A stretch of DNA of 44,303 bases from an uncultured Dorea sp. Lineage in GTDB: Bacteria; Bacillota; Clostridia; Lachnospirales; Lachnospiraceae. The first letter of the stretch is position 1. Every line of letters starts with the position of its first letter. The position numbers and the translations under genes were made by a program. Positions 34,552 through 42,730 of this stretch are shown piece by piece. The notes under the pieces are model-generated. The model did not search any database. It worked only from the letters and a program-made list of their open reading frames with translations, and was not told the origin of the DNA. The stretch spans positions 1-44,303 of the forward strand of contig CAJTZE010000029.1 in assembly GCA_910584265.1 (NCBI GenBank), given 5' to 3'.

Positions 34552-34582
34552 ATTAGAAGGATTATCAGAGGAGAAACGCAGC

Positions 34583-35860
34583 ATGGAATATCACGAAGAG
34601 CCGAGGGACAGGGATAATACTCCGGATGTAGAGCCTGAGGAAGAATATGCATTCCTGCAGGAGACTCTTAAGGACGAGAAGGGAAAAGGCAGAATATCAA
34701 GAGGTATGATCCTCAAATATGCATGTCTGGGACTGGTGTTCGGACTGGCGGCCAGTCTGGGTTTTTTTGCGCTAAAGCCATGGGCAGAGAGCAGGAATCT
34801 GGATGATCCGGATAAGGTGACGATTCCAGAGGAGCCTCCGGAAGAGACGGAGGAGGTATCTGAGGAGATAAATGAGCCGCAGCCGCTGACGATTGACAAT
34901 TACAGAGAGATGAATAAAGCGCTTTATGACGTAGGAAATGAAACAGCACGGTGTGTGGCTGAGGTAATGGGAGCAGGAACGGAGGACGACTGGCAGGGAA
35001 CCGAGTATGATAAGAGCGGAAGCGTATCAGGCATTATTGTGGCAGATAACGGACCGGAGCTTCTGATTTTTGCCAGCAGCCGTGTGGCTGCGGATGTGGA
35101 GAATATTCAGGTCAAATTTGTAGACGGAAAAACATATAAGGCGGGACTTAAACAGAAGGATGAGAATCTCGGCTTTGCAGTGTATTTAGTGCAGAAGAAC
35201 AGTTTGTCTGACTCCACTAAGAACCGGGTCACCGTTGCGGAGCTCGGATCATCGGCCGTGGTTTCGCAGGGGGATACAATGATTGCGCTGGGAAGTCCCT
35301 TCGGTTATGCGGGAGCTATGGGATTCGGCGTGGCGGCGTCTTCTAAAAACACGATATTGAATCCGGACGGGGAATACCGGCTGATCTGCACGGATATATC
35401 CGGGGCGGGGAACGGGACCGGCGCGCTGGTCAATATTAACGGGGAGATTGTGGGAATGATCGATCAGTCCATTTCCGAGGAGGACAGCATGAATCTGGTG
35501 ACCGGATATGGGATTTCTGATCTGAAAAGTGTTATAGAGCTTCTGTCAAATGGAACGCAGGTGCCTTATCTGGGGATTACCGGAGTAACGGTAACTGAGG
35601 AGATTGCCGAGCGGCAGGGGATTCCTGTAGGGGTATATGTACAGGAGGTACAGGCAGATTCGCCCGCGATGGCGGCCGGCATCCAGAGCGGCGATGTGAT
35701 TGACGGTATTGGAAAAGAAAAGATTATGACTCTGTCGGCGTATCATACGATGCTGCTGAAGCAGGAAGCAGGGAGCGCCATCAAGCTTCAGGGAATGCGG
35801 AAGGGCGCGGACGGCTATGTGGCCATTGATTATAATGTGACAGTTGGAAGCTGTAATTAA
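34583..35860 (+). CDS. HtrA/DegP-like membrane protein with inactive protease domain and PDZ domain
   Basis: A 425-residue protein in the HtrA layout: an acidic cytoplasmic N-terminus, one membrane helix (about residues 42-64), an acidic linker, a trypsin-like domain and a C-terminal PDZ domain (about 325-425). The catalytic positions appear lost. Where HtrA has the His of NAHVV this reads SSRVA; the Asp before LAV is Gly (LGFAV); the Ser loop GNSGGP reads GNGTGA. The fold landmarks are otherwise clear (VSGIIVADNGPELLIFASS, GSPFGYAGAMGFG, ALVNINGEIVGMI). It is probably a pseudoprotease acting as a scaffold or sensor at the envelope (inferred). GAGGAG supports the start. A YhaM-type nuclease follows. 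Confidence 0.85.
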   Translation: MEYHEEPRDRDNTPDVEPEEEYAFLQETLKDEKGKGRISRGMILKYACLGLVFGLAASLGFFALKPWAESRNLDDPDKVTIPEEPPEETEEVSEEINEPQPLTIDNYREMNKALYDVGNETARCVAEVMGAGTEDDWQGTEYDKSGSVSGIIVADNGPELLIFASSRVAADVENIQVKFVDGKTYKAGLKQKDENLGFAVYLVQKNSLSDSTKNRVTVAELGSSAVVSQGDTMIALGSPFGYAGAMGFGVAASSKNTILNPDGEYRLICTDISGAGNGTGALVNINGEIVGMIDQSISEEDSMNLVTGYGISDLKSVIELLSNGTQVPYLGITGVTVTEEIAERQGIPVGVYVQEVQADSPAMAAGIQSGDVIDGIGKEKIMTLSAYHTMLLKQEAGSAIKLQGMRKGADGYVAIDYNVTVGSCN

Positions 35861-35881
35861 ACTTAGAAAGAGGAAGAGATT

Positions 35882-36829
35882 ATGAGATATATCAACACGC
35901 TCTGCGAGGGCGAGACTATACGGAACATATACCTGTGCAAGGGGAAACGTTCTGCTGAGACAAGAAACGGAAAGCCGTATGACAATCTGGTCCTGCAGGA
36001 TAAGACCGGAACCTTAGACGGGAAAGTATGGGATCCAAATTCCGGCGGTATTGCAGATTATGAGGAGATGGATTTCATTGAGGTGTTCGGCGAGGTGACC
36101 AGTTATAACAATGCGCTGCAGCTGAATATCCGCCAGATACGGAAGGCATATGAGGATGAATATAACCTGGCGGATTACATGCCTACAACGGAGAAGAACG
36201 CAGATACTATGTATGAAGAACTGCTGAGATACGGCACTCAGGTAAAGAATCCCTGTCTCCGGCAGCTGATCGAGTATTATTTTGTAAACGATGAGTCGTT
36301 TATCAAGAAATTCAAAGGGCATTCTGCAGCCAAGAGCGTCCACCACGGCTTTGCAGGAGGACTGTTAGAGCATACCCTGAGCGTAGTGAGATTCTGTGAG
36401 TATATGGCGGCGGCGTATCCGATTTTAAATAGGGATCTTTTGTATACGGCGGCCATGTGTCATGACATTGGAAAGATCAAAGAGTTGTCTGCTTTTCCAA
36501 AGAACGATTATACAGATGACGGACAGCTTCTGGGGCACATTGTGATTGGCGTGGAAATGATAAGTGATGCAGTCCGGGAGATTCCGGATTTCCCGGATAA
36601 ATTAGCCAGCGAGCTGAAGCACTGTATTATTGCGCATCACGGGGAGTTAGAGTATGGGTCGCCGAAGAAACCGGCGCTGCCGGAGGCATTTGCCCTGAAT
36701 TTTGCAGACTGTGCAGATGCGAAGATGCAGACGCTGACCGAGATATTTAAGGAGAAAAAGGGCAAGGACTGGATCGGCTACAACCGGCTGTTTGAGACGA
36801 ATTTGAGAAGGAGCAGCATGGATAAGTAG
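35882..36829 (+). CDS. YhaM-type 3'-5' exoribonuclease (OB fold plus HD domain)
   Basis: A 315-residue protein. An N-terminal OB-fold nucleic-acid domain (about residues 10-90) precedes an HD phosphohydrolase domain with HHGFAGGLLEHTLSVV, AAMCHDIGKIKEL and HIVIGVEM followed by CIIAHHGELEYGSPKKP. This is the YhaM/CBF1 arrangement, a manganese-dependent 3'-5' exonuclease of RNA and ssDNA in Bacillus. It lies 21 nt after the pseudo-HtrA gene with AAAGAGGAAGAG as ribosome site, so the two share a transcript. Confidence 0.9.
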   Translation: MRYINTLCEGETIRNIYLCKGKRSAETRNGKPYDNLVLQDKTGTLDGKVWDPNSGGIADYEEMDFIEVFGEVTSYNNALQLNIRQIRKAYEDEYNLADYMPTTEKNADTMYEELLRYGTQVKNPCLRQLIEYYFVNDESFIKKFKGHSAAKSVHHGFAGGLLEHTLSVVRFCEYMAAAYPILNRDLLYTAAMCHDIGKIKELSAFPKNDYTDDGQLLGHIVIGVEMISDAVREIPDFPDKLASELKHCIIAHHGELEYGSPKKPALPEAFALNFADCADAKMQTLTEIFKEKKGKDWIGYNRLFETNLRRSSMDK

Positions 36830-36915
36830 AAAAGCCTGGGCGGTCAGATAAGTGTATTTCTTGCCGTATTATCCGCTTTCAGACAGGCGTTGTGTGAACT
36901 GTAATGTGTAATATG

Positions 36916-36948
36916 GGCAGATGGGGCAGTGCTTCATCTGCCTTTTTC
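36916..36948 (+). terminator. Terminator upstream of rlmD
   Basis: GGCAGATG and CATCTGCC (8 bp) around an 11-nt loop and followed by TTTTTC. It ends the pseudo-HtrA/YhaM transcript, and its place shows the rlmD-type gene starts downstream of it. Confidence 0.9.
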
Positions 36949-37050
36949 TACAGGGCGGCTATAATAAGCAAAGCAGGACGGCAGCGTGTGAATGGTAATG
37001 ATTGGCGGGATTTGTGCGCAGAGTACCAGTATTTTGGATGGGGAGAGATT

Positions 37051-38445
37051 ATGAAAAAGAATGACATAGTGACAGTTACAATCGAAGATTTTGGAGTGAA
37101 CGGGGAAGGAATAGGAAAAACAGATGGATATACGCTGTTTATTAAGGATGCGGTAATCGGAGATGTGGTGGAAGCGAAGGTGATGAAGGCAAAGAAAAAT
37201 TATGGCTATGGGAGGCTTATGAAAATTATTCAGCCGTCTAAGCACCGGGTTACCCCGCGCTGTTTTGCCGCGCGCCGGTGCGGAGGCTGTCAGATCCAGG
37301 CGGTAAGCTATGAGAAGCAGCTGGAATATAAGAATCAGAAGGTTCGGAATAATCTAAAACGCATCGGCGGGATACCAGAGGAATTGTTAGAAGCTGTGAT
37401 GGAGGAGCCCTGCGGGATGGAGGAGCCTTACCGGTACCGCAATAAGGCACAGTTTCCGATCGGCAGGGATAAGAGCGGAAAATTGGCCGCGGGATTTTAT
37501 GCAGGGCGTACCCATCAGATTATTCCCTGTGAGGACTGTATCCTGGGAGTGGAAGTGAATCAGAAGATTCTGGCTGTCATTCTTGGATTTATGGAACGGC
37601 ATCATATCGAGTCTTATGACGAAGTGTGGCATAAGGGTCTGGTGCGTCATGTGCTCATCCGTTATGGGTTTGCTACGGATGAAATCATGGTATGTCTGGT
37701 GATCAATGGAAGGAAACTGCCGCATGCAGGGGAGCTGACCGAAAAGCTTGCGCAGATTCCCGGTATGGCCAGTATTTCGCTTAGTGTGAATACAGAGAAA
37801 ACGAATGTGATCATGGGGCAGGAAATTATCCCGCTGTGGGGACAGAGATATATTATAGACTATATCGGGAAGATAAGGTATCAGATATCACCGCTGTCTT
37901 TCTATCAGGTGAATCCGGTGCAGACCAGAAAACTCTATGAGACAGCGCTGGAGTATGCGGGGCTCTGCGGAGAGGAAACCGTGTGGGATGTGTACTGCGG
38001 GATTGGAACTATTTCATTGTTTCTGGCGCAGAAGGCGGGCAGAGTCTACGGCGTGGAGGTTGTGCCGCAGGCGATTGAGGACGCAGAGCGGAACGCGGAA
38101 ATTAACGGGATAAGTAATGCGCAGTTTTTCACGGGGAAGGCTGAGGAGGTTCTGCCGGAATATTACGAAAATTACGCGGCCAGCCATCCGGGGCAGCAGG
38201 CCGGAGCGGATGTGATCGTGGTAGATCCGCCGAGGAAAGGCTGCGAGGAGTCTGTGCTGGAAACGATGGTGCAGATGCGCCCGGGGCGGATTGTGTATGT
38301 GAGCTGTGATTCGGCAACGCTGGCGAGGGATGTGAAATATCTGAGGGAGAGAGGATATGAATTAGTGAGGGTGAGGGCTGTGGATATGTTCCCGCAGACG
38401 TGCCATGTTGAGTGTGTCGTGTTGATGTCACGGGTTGAGAAATAG
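37051..38445 (+). CDS. rlmD: 23S rRNA (uracil-5-)-methyltransferase, RlmD/RumA type
   Basis: A 464-residue SAM enzyme. The N-terminal TRAM domain begins DIVTVTIEDFGVNGEGIGK. A C-x5-C-x2-C cluster (CFAARRCGGCQ) with a later Cys (EDCILG) suggests the [4Fe-4S] site. The methylase core has FYQVNPVQTRKLYETAL, DVYCGIGTISLFLA, VVDPPRKGCEESVL and the catalytic Cys in YVSCDSATLARD. Firmicutes usually carry two or three such paralogues (for example RlmCD), so the exact target uracil is uncertain. The start follows GGGAGAG, and the upstream in-frame frame crosses the terminator at 36916-36948. Confidence 0.9.
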   Translation: MKKNDIVTVTIEDFGVNGEGIGKTDGYTLFIKDAVIGDVVEAKVMKAKKNYGYGRLMKIIQPSKHRVTPRCFAARRCGGCQIQAVSYEKQLEYKNQKVRNNLKRIGGIPEELLEAVMEEPCGMEEPYRYRNKAQFPIGRDKSGKLAAGFYAGRTHQIIPCEDCILGVEVNQKILAVILGFMERHHIESYDEVWHKGLVRHVLIRYGFATDEIMVCLVINGRKLPHAGELTEKLAQIPGMASISLSVNTEKTNVIMGQEIIPLWGQRYIIDYIGKIRYQISPLSFYQVNPVQTRKLYETALEYAGLCGEETVWDVYCGIGTISLFLAQKAGRVYGVEVVPQAIEDAERNAEINGISNAQFFTGKAEEVLPEYYENYAASHPGQQAGADVIVVDPPRKGCEESVLETMVQMRPGRIVYVSCDSATLARDVKYLRERGYELVRVRAVDMFPQTCHVECVVLMSRVEK

Positions 38446-38476
38446 AATAGCGGAAAAGTGTAGAAAACAAGGGATT

Positions 38477-38527
38477 TCCGGGAGTTAGGACAATTTGAAA
38501 AAATTGTTCCGACTTCCGGATTTTTTG
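38477..38527. terminator. Long terminator hairpin after rlmD
   Basis: CCGG at 38478 pairs with CCGG at 38516, and the stem continues through GGACAATTT/AAATTGTTCC around a short A/G-rich loop, followed by a T-run. It marks the end of the host operon before the accessory module. Confidence 0.85.
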
Positions 38528-38734
38528 TTTGTTGTACTGTGCGGAAACATATCCACTGCATTTTGGGTGGGATAGTTGAGTTGACAGGTTAGATATAGGG
38601 TATGTTGTGGAGATAGGATTGTTAAAAGGGGTGTTGAGTAGACAAGATATATAAAAGAACTATTTTTTCAAAGATAAGCTGGAATTCTTCTGGGTGGAGT
38701 GGTGAAACATATAAAATAAAAATGGGGGTATGGC
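38528..38734. other. Gene-poor AT-rich spacer before the tetR module
   Basis: The gap between rlmD and tetR is about 347 nt. It holds the terminator at its left end and the tetR promoter at its right end. The intervening 207 nt are AT-rich and show no reading frame with a ribosome site, no tRNA and no clear repeat. It may contain the left edge of the acquired module. Confidence 0.6.
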
Positions 38735-38763
38735 TTGACAAAAAGATAAACACGAGCTATAAT
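38735..38763 (+). promoter_or_regulatory. Consensus promoter of the TetR-family gene
   Basis: TTGACA (38735-38740), 17 nt, TATAAT (38758-38763): both hexamers and spacing match consensus exactly. Confidence 0.9.
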
Positions 38764-38778
38764 TGAACAAAAGTTCAA
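38763..38778. promoter_or_regulatory. TetR-type operator (TTGAA-N6-TTCAA) over the tetR start site
   Basis: TTGAA-CAAAAG-TTCAA is a palindrome that begins at the last base of the -10 box and covers the transcription start. This placement would block RNA polymerase, so autorepression by the encoded TetR protein is inferred. The same arms and spacing recur at 39380-39395. Confidence 0.75.
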
Positions 38779-38792
38779 GATTGGAGAGGGAC

Positions 38793-39350
38793 ATGGCGCA
38801 GGTATTAAAAGATGAAATACGGGAAAATATTTTAAAGGCAGCGTTGCAGGAGTTCTATGAAAAAGGGTACAGGCCGGCAGCTATGCGTGAGATTGCGGGC
38901 AGGGCTAAAATACCAACAGGGTTGATTTATTCTTATTATAAAAACAAAGAATCTCTTTTTGATGCTGTCCTCCGTCCAGTCCTTTATGATTGGGAGAGGG
39001 TGCTCACTGCCAGGGATGACGGGCATTCAGAAGTTATTTATGGATTAAGCAGGGCAGAAACAGAGTGCCTGCTGAATTTATTCGAGCATAGGCAGGAATG
39101 CATTATCTTATTTGATAAAAGTGACGGCACAAAGTATGAAACGGAAAAGGACCGGTTTATTGCGGCAATAGAAGGACATCTGAATAAACATAAAAAGGAT
39201 ACAGATGGGGATGAAATATTCATCCATATTATTGCCAATAATTTTGTGGATGGGCTAATGCAGGTTATGTACCATTATAAGGGAAAGGAATGGGCTATGA
39301 TGATATTGCATAAATTATCGGAGATGTATTTGTCGGGAATTGGTTTATAG
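38793..39350 (+). CDS. TetR/AcrR-family regulator
   Basis: A 185-residue regulator. The N-terminal helix-turn-helix is typical: ILKAALQEFYEKGYRPAAMREIAGRAKIPTGLIYSYYKNKESLFDAVL. The C-terminal 130 residues form the ligand-binding and dimer domain, which is not conserved enough to name a ligand. Start at 38793 has GAGAGGG upstream. It has a consensus promoter overlapped by a TTGAA-N6-TTCAA palindrome and a terminator at its end, then controls (by inference) the transporter genes behind it, which have the same palindrome. Confidence 0.92.
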   Translation: MAQVLKDEIRENILKAALQEFYEKGYRPAAMREIAGRAKIPTGLIYSYYKNKESLFDAVLRPVLYDWERVLTARDDGHSEVIYGLSRAETECLLNLFEHRQECIILFDKSDGTKYETEKDRFIAAIEGHLNKHKKDTDGDEIFIHIIANNFVDGLMQVMYHYKGKEWAMMILHKLSEMYLSGIGL

Positions 39351-39368
39351 GAGCCAGTTCCTTTTTTT
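39336..39368 (+). terminator. Terminator over the tetR stop
   Basis: GGAATTGG and CCAGTTCC (8 bp with one G-T) surround a loop that contains the tetR stop codon, followed by seven T. It separates tetR from the transporter genes. Confidence 0.8.
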
Positions 39369-39379
39369 ACCGAACAATA

Positions 39380-39395
39380 TTGAATTATTGTTCAA
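39380..39395. promoter_or_regulatory. Second TTGAA-N6-TTCAA operator, upstream of the CDF gene
   Basis: TTGAA-TTATTG-TTCAA, extended by A and T to ATTGAA...TTCAAT. The arms and spacing equal those at 38763-38778. It lies 21 nt before the CDF start, between the tetR terminator and the ribosome site. No clear -10/-35 pair was resolved here. Confidence 0.7.
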
Positions 39396-39416
39396 TTTTG
39401 GAAGGAGAAATTAATT

Positions 39417-40598
39417 ATGATGACCTTATTTGTGAAACTGTTTATTAAAAACAAGAACGAAGTTTCTAACCCAAATGTAAAAAAAGCATATGCTGCCCTG
39501 TCAAGTGTTGTTGGCATCCTGTTAAATTTATTTTTGTGCATAGCCAAGATAACCGTTGGGTTTTTTAGTAACTCTGTTGCCATATCAGCAGATGGTTTTA
39601 ATAACCTGGCAGATGCAGGGACTTCACTTGTATCATTTTTGGAATTTAAGATTGCAGGATATGGCGGTGGAAATACACATCTTTTTGGACATGGCAGGAT
39701 TGAATGGATCATGAGTATTTTTACATCTATTGCTGTCCTGCTTATGGGAATAAAGCTGGCAGGGGATTCTGCTGCATCTATAGCCAGTCCGGACAGTCCG
39801 GTATTCAGCATGTCGGCTTTGGCGGTGCTGCTGGTTTCTATTTTGGTAAAGGGTTATATGTTTTGTTACAATAAACGCTTTTCAAAAATAACTGGTTCGG
39901 AAACATTAAAGGCAACGGCAGCAGATTGTATGAGTGATTCATTAGCAACGGCAGCAGTTTTAATATCAACAACTGTTTCGTATATAACACATCTTGAAAT
40001 AGATGGTTATTGTGGCGTGCTGGTATCTGCATTCATTATTTTTGCAGGCATAAAAAGCTTATGGGAAGTGTTAGGGCGGATTATGGGGCAGTCAGCAGAT
40101 CAGGAGATGGCAGAGGGTGTTTTACAAATAGCGGAGTCATATCCGGAAATCATTGATGTCCATGATCTGATGTTTCATGATTACGGATTTGGATATTTTG
40201 TGATATCCATGCATGCAGAAGGATATCGAAAACACAGCCAGCAGCTTTATATTGCAGCGAATCAGATAGCCTATGACTTAAAACAAAAATTTCATTGCGA
40301 CAGTTTTATACAAGTTGATTATGTGTTGGAAAATAAGACATTGAAGGACAGTCTTATGAAACAAATATATACTGTCCTGAATGAATTTAGCGATGAAATT
40401 GAAATAAGTAATTTCAGGCTGATTGAAAGCGGTCCTTACATCAATGTTGTATTTGATATGGTCTATCCTGCGAAACTGCAAAAAAGTGAGGAGGATATCT
40501 GCAATGGCATTAAAAGAGAAATTGAATCAGAAAATTCAAAATACCGTACTGTTATCAAAGGTATTATACGGCGTGAGCGTTTACACTTACACCGATAA
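39417..40598 (+). CDS. Cation diffusion facilitator (CDF) transporter
   Basis: A 393-residue CDF protein. About six membrane helices in the first 230 residues hold the metal-binding pattern: SADGFNNLADAGTSLV in helix 2, HLFGHGRIEW in the following loop and TAADCMSDSLATAAVL in helix 5. A cytoplasmic C-terminal domain (about 215-390, VHDLMFHDYGFGYFVISMHAEG) is longer than usual for CDF proteins. Family members export zinc, iron or manganese in exchange for protons. The metal is not clear from sequence. The gene is codirectional with MATE and DtxR-like genes and has a TetR-type operator upstream. AAGGAG precedes the start. Confidence 0.92.
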   Translation: MMTLFVKLFIKNKNEVSNPNVKKAYAALSSVVGILLNLFLCIAKITVGFFSNSVAISADGFNNLADAGTSLVSFLEFKIAGYGGGNTHLFGHGRIEWIMSIFTSIAVLLMGIKLAGDSAASIASPDSPVFSMSALAVLLVSILVKGYMFCYNKRFSKITGSETLKATAADCMSDSLATAAVLISTTVSYITHLEIDGYCGVLVSAFIIFAGIKSLWEVLGRIMGQSADQEMAEGVLQIAESYPEIIDVHDLMFHDYGFGYFVISMHAEGYRKHSQQLYIAANQIAYDLKQKFHCDSFIQVDYVLENKTLKDSLMKQIYTVLNEFSDEIEISNFRLIESGPYINVVFDMVYPAKLQKSEEDICNGIKREIESENSKYRTVIKGIIRRERLHLHR

Positions 40599-40600
40599 TA

Positions 40601-40627
40601 ACGCATATTCGCAGAGCGGACATGCGT
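40601..40627 (+). repeat. Small hairpin between the CDF and MATE genes
   Basis: ACGCAT and ATGCGT pair over 6 bp with a 15-nt loop in the 63-nt gap. No T-run follows, so readthrough into the MATE gene is expected. Confidence 0.35.
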
Positions 40628-40661
40628 ATACAATCATATTAAGTTTAAGGAGGACATTAAA

Positions 40662-42023
40662 ATGGTGGAAAAGTCAAATCGAATCTATTTACTGGAGGAA
40701 GCAGGTGTTGCTTCTGCATTACTTAAGCTGGGTATACCGACAATGGTCGGTATGCTGATTTCAGCCTTGTATAATGCGATTGATGCGTATTTTGTAGGTG
40801 GCCTTGGAATGAGCCAGATGGGGGCCGTATCCGTTGTGTTCCCAATCGTGCAGATTATCATAGGTCTGGGTATGATGTTTGGGGCAGGAGCATCCTCTTA
40901 CATATCAAGGCTGTTGGGGAAGGGAGCTAACGAACAGGCAGACAAAACAGCTTCTACTTCGCTTTTTTCAGGGCTTCTGGTTGGGGCAATTATCATTATA
41001 GGTATTATGGTTTTTCTTGACCCGGTACTTACGGCATTAGGTTCAACGGAAACAATTTTGCCTTATGCAAGAGCCTATGCAAAAATCTATGTAACTGGTT
41101 CAATCATCAATGTTTTTACTGTTATGATGAATAACCTGCTTACGGCCCAGGGAGCTACGAAGTTCACAATGAAAGCCATGCTTACAGGAAGTATCGCCAA
41201 TGTGATTTTAGACCCTATCATGATTTATGGTATGGATTTAGGTATTGAAGGGGCAGCTATTGCAACAGTTATCTCATTATGTATCAATATGGCACTTTAC
41301 ATTGGATATATCGCAAAAAAGAAAGGTGTTTTGAGATTTTCGGTTAGAAACATAGCTCCGTCCAAGACAATTTATGCAGAAATCCTGAAAATCGGCATTC
41401 CTGTACTTCTGTTTCAGTTGCTTGCAAGCACGGCTATGGGAAGTATCAATACTGCAGCAAAACCTTATGGAGATTTTGCAGTAGCAGCTATGGGAGCAGT
41501 TATCCGTATCATGACAGTTGTAACTTATGTTGTTTTCGGATTTTTGAAAGGGTTTCAGCCTTTTGCGGGATATAACTATGGAGCAAAAAAATACAAAAGA
41601 TTGAAGAAATCTATTAGGCTTTGCATGATATGGTCGACAGTGTTTTGTATTGTTGCAGCTATTGTGCTTTTCATATTTGCAGATCCAATTGTTTCCCTTT
41701 TTGGTACAGACGTAGAAATGGCTGGTATAGCAGCAAAGGCACTCAGACTTAATGCGGTGTTATTTATTACATTTGGTTTTCAAATGGTGTATGCGTCACT
41801 TTATTTAGCTATTGGTAAAAGCTTAGTGGGAAGTGTGCTTAGCTTGAGCAGACAGGGAATTTTCTTTTTTCCTTTAGTCTTGGTACTGCCTCATGTCATG
41901 GGCTTAACAGGGGTGGTATGGGTACAGCCTATGGCCGACCTTTTGACTACAATACTTACCATAGTTTTTGCAGTAAGAATAAACCATACTTTATCTACAG
42001 AAATTGAAATGGGGGAAGATTGA
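40662..42023 (+). CDS. MATE-family efflux transporter
   Basis: A 453-residue membrane protein with about 12 helices, the MATE length. MATE landmarks are LGIPTMVGMLISALYNAIDAYFVGGLG, GAGASSYISRLLG, and the repeat in the second half, IGIPVLLFQLLASTAMGSINTAA, FLKGFQPFAGYNYGAKKY. MATE proteins export cationic drugs, dyes or flavonoids using Na+ or H+. AAGGAGG precedes the ATG. It lies 63 nt behind the CDF gene and just ahead of a DtxR-like gene that starts 1 nt after its stop. Confidence 0.95.
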   Translation: MVEKSNRIYLLEEAGVASALLKLGIPTMVGMLISALYNAIDAYFVGGLGMSQMGAVSVVFPIVQIIIGLGMMFGAGASSYISRLLGKGANEQADKTASTSLFSGLLVGAIIIIGIMVFLDPVLTALGSTETILPYARAYAKIYVTGSIINVFTVMMNNLLTAQGATKFTMKAMLTGSIANVILDPIMIYGMDLGIEGAAIATVISLCINMALYIGYIAKKKGVLRFSVRNIAPSKTIYAEILKIGIPVLLFQLLASTAMGSINTAAKPYGDFAVAAMGAVIRIMTVVTYVVFGFLKGFQPFAGYNYGAKKYKRLKKSIRLCMIWSTVFCIVAAIVLFIFADPIVSLFGTDVEMAGIAAKALRLNAVLFITFGFQMVYASLYLAIGKSLVGSVLSLSRQGIFFFPLVLVLPHVMGLTGVVWVQPMADLLTTILTIVFAVRINHTLSTEIEMGED

Positions 42024-42024
42024 T

Positions 42025-42384
42025 TTGGAATTAGGAAAATCTAAAGAAGACTACTTAAAAACAATTTTTGTACTGCAGAGAAAACTTGAGAATGTCCATT
42101 CGGTTAATGTTGCCGAATATATGGGGGTTTCCAAAGCAAGTGTTTGTGTAGCAATAAAACAGCTAAGAGAGCAAGGGTTTCTGATAAAACGCCCGGATTC
42201 CAGTTTGTGTCTTACTGAGAAAGGAGTATTAGTAGCACAAAAAGTATATGAACGGTATGATTTTTTTCTTACAGTTTTTGCTAATGCTGGCATATCTAAG
42301 GAAACTGCAGTTAAGGATGCCTGCCGGTTGGAACACGATATAAGTGAAGAAAGTTTTAGGAAACTTAAGTGTGCATTGATGTAG
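42025..42384 (+). CDS. DtxR/MntR-like metal-responsive regulator
   Basis: A 119-residue regulator. The N-terminal winged helix is of the DtxR type: KSKEDYLKTIFVLQ, VNVAEYMGVSKASVCVAIKQL, LTEKGVLVAQKVYERY. The C-terminal half has the metal-site signature DACRLEHDISEESF, like C-x2-EH of DtxR/MntR. It lacks the SH3-like third domain, as MntR does. The best start is TTG at 42025, preceded by GGGGGAAG eight nt away and overlapping the MATE stop region. It would report Fe or Mn in the cell. With CDF and MATE it suggests that this island senses metals as well as drugs. Confidence 0.85.
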   Translation: MELGKSKEDYLKTIFVLQRKLENVHSVNVAEYMGVSKASVCVAIKQLREQGFLIKRPDSSLCLTEKGVLVAQKVYERYDFFLTVFANAGISKETAVKDACRLEHDISEESFRKLKCALM

Positions 42385-42395
42385 GCAAATAAGTG

Positions 42396-42434
42396 AAACC
42401 AACAGTTCTTAAAATAATGTTCTGTTGGTTTTGC
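42396..42434. terminator. Terminator after the DtxR-like gene
   Basis: AAACCAACAG and CTGTTGGTTT pair over 10 bp with a loop of about 16 nt that can pair further, followed by TT. It ends the transporter transcript. Confidence 0.8.
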
Positions 42435-42503
42435 TTTAAATATATCTGGCATTCAGTGATAGTTTTATAAAGGATTAGAAGTTGATAGAGGGAGTTAAGT
42501 GAT

Positions 42504-42680
42504 ATGATAAAATTACTCGTTATTTCTTTGGAAGAACCAGAACAGGAAATATATGATAAAATAATAGAGATTGTAAATGGAGCGCATATTAGCATTGATG
42601 AAACAATAGAGGGAAAGCAGGGGAAGATGCTGCGGCTTACCTCTACGAACACCGGGAGGAAGCTGACCACCACGCCATGA
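42504..42680 (+). CDS. Short reading frame running into the phage junction
   Basis: A 58-codon frame, MIKLLVISLEEPEQEIYDKI, with a good ribosome site (GAGGGAG) 13 nt before the ATG. It is AT-rich over its first 35 codons and becomes GC-rich from about 42610. The final part is out of frame with the phage gene fragment on the same strand, and its product seems to be the front of a longer protein cut off at the join. No family is recognised. Confidence 0.5.
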   Translation: MIKLLVISLEEPEQEIYDKIIEIVNGAHISIDETIEGKQGKMLRLTSTNTGRKLTTTP

Positions 42681-42730
42681 TGATGACGCTGCGGGCGCTC
42701 CTTTCCGGCAGCCGGAAGGAGGTGTTCTGA
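42602..42730 (+). pseudogene. 3' fragment of a phage structural gene
   Basis: From about 42611 the frame reads GKAGEDAAAYLYEHREEADH, then MMMTLRALLSGSRKEVF and stops, sharing the A of TGATG with the next gene. The overlap and the downstream order show it is the end of a phage virion gene whose front is missing. No start codon with a ribosome site is available before the join. It probably encoded the protein just before the head-tail adaptor; its exact role is unknown. Confidence 0.65.

Noticed and set aside
34523..34582. Upstream extension of the HtrA-like protein
   Set aside because: The extra codons cover the promoter -35 and -10; the ribosome site and the acidic N-terminus support the start at 34583.
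36904..37050. N-terminal extension of the RlmD-type protein
   Set aside because: It crosses a perfect intrinsic terminator and lacks a ribosome site.
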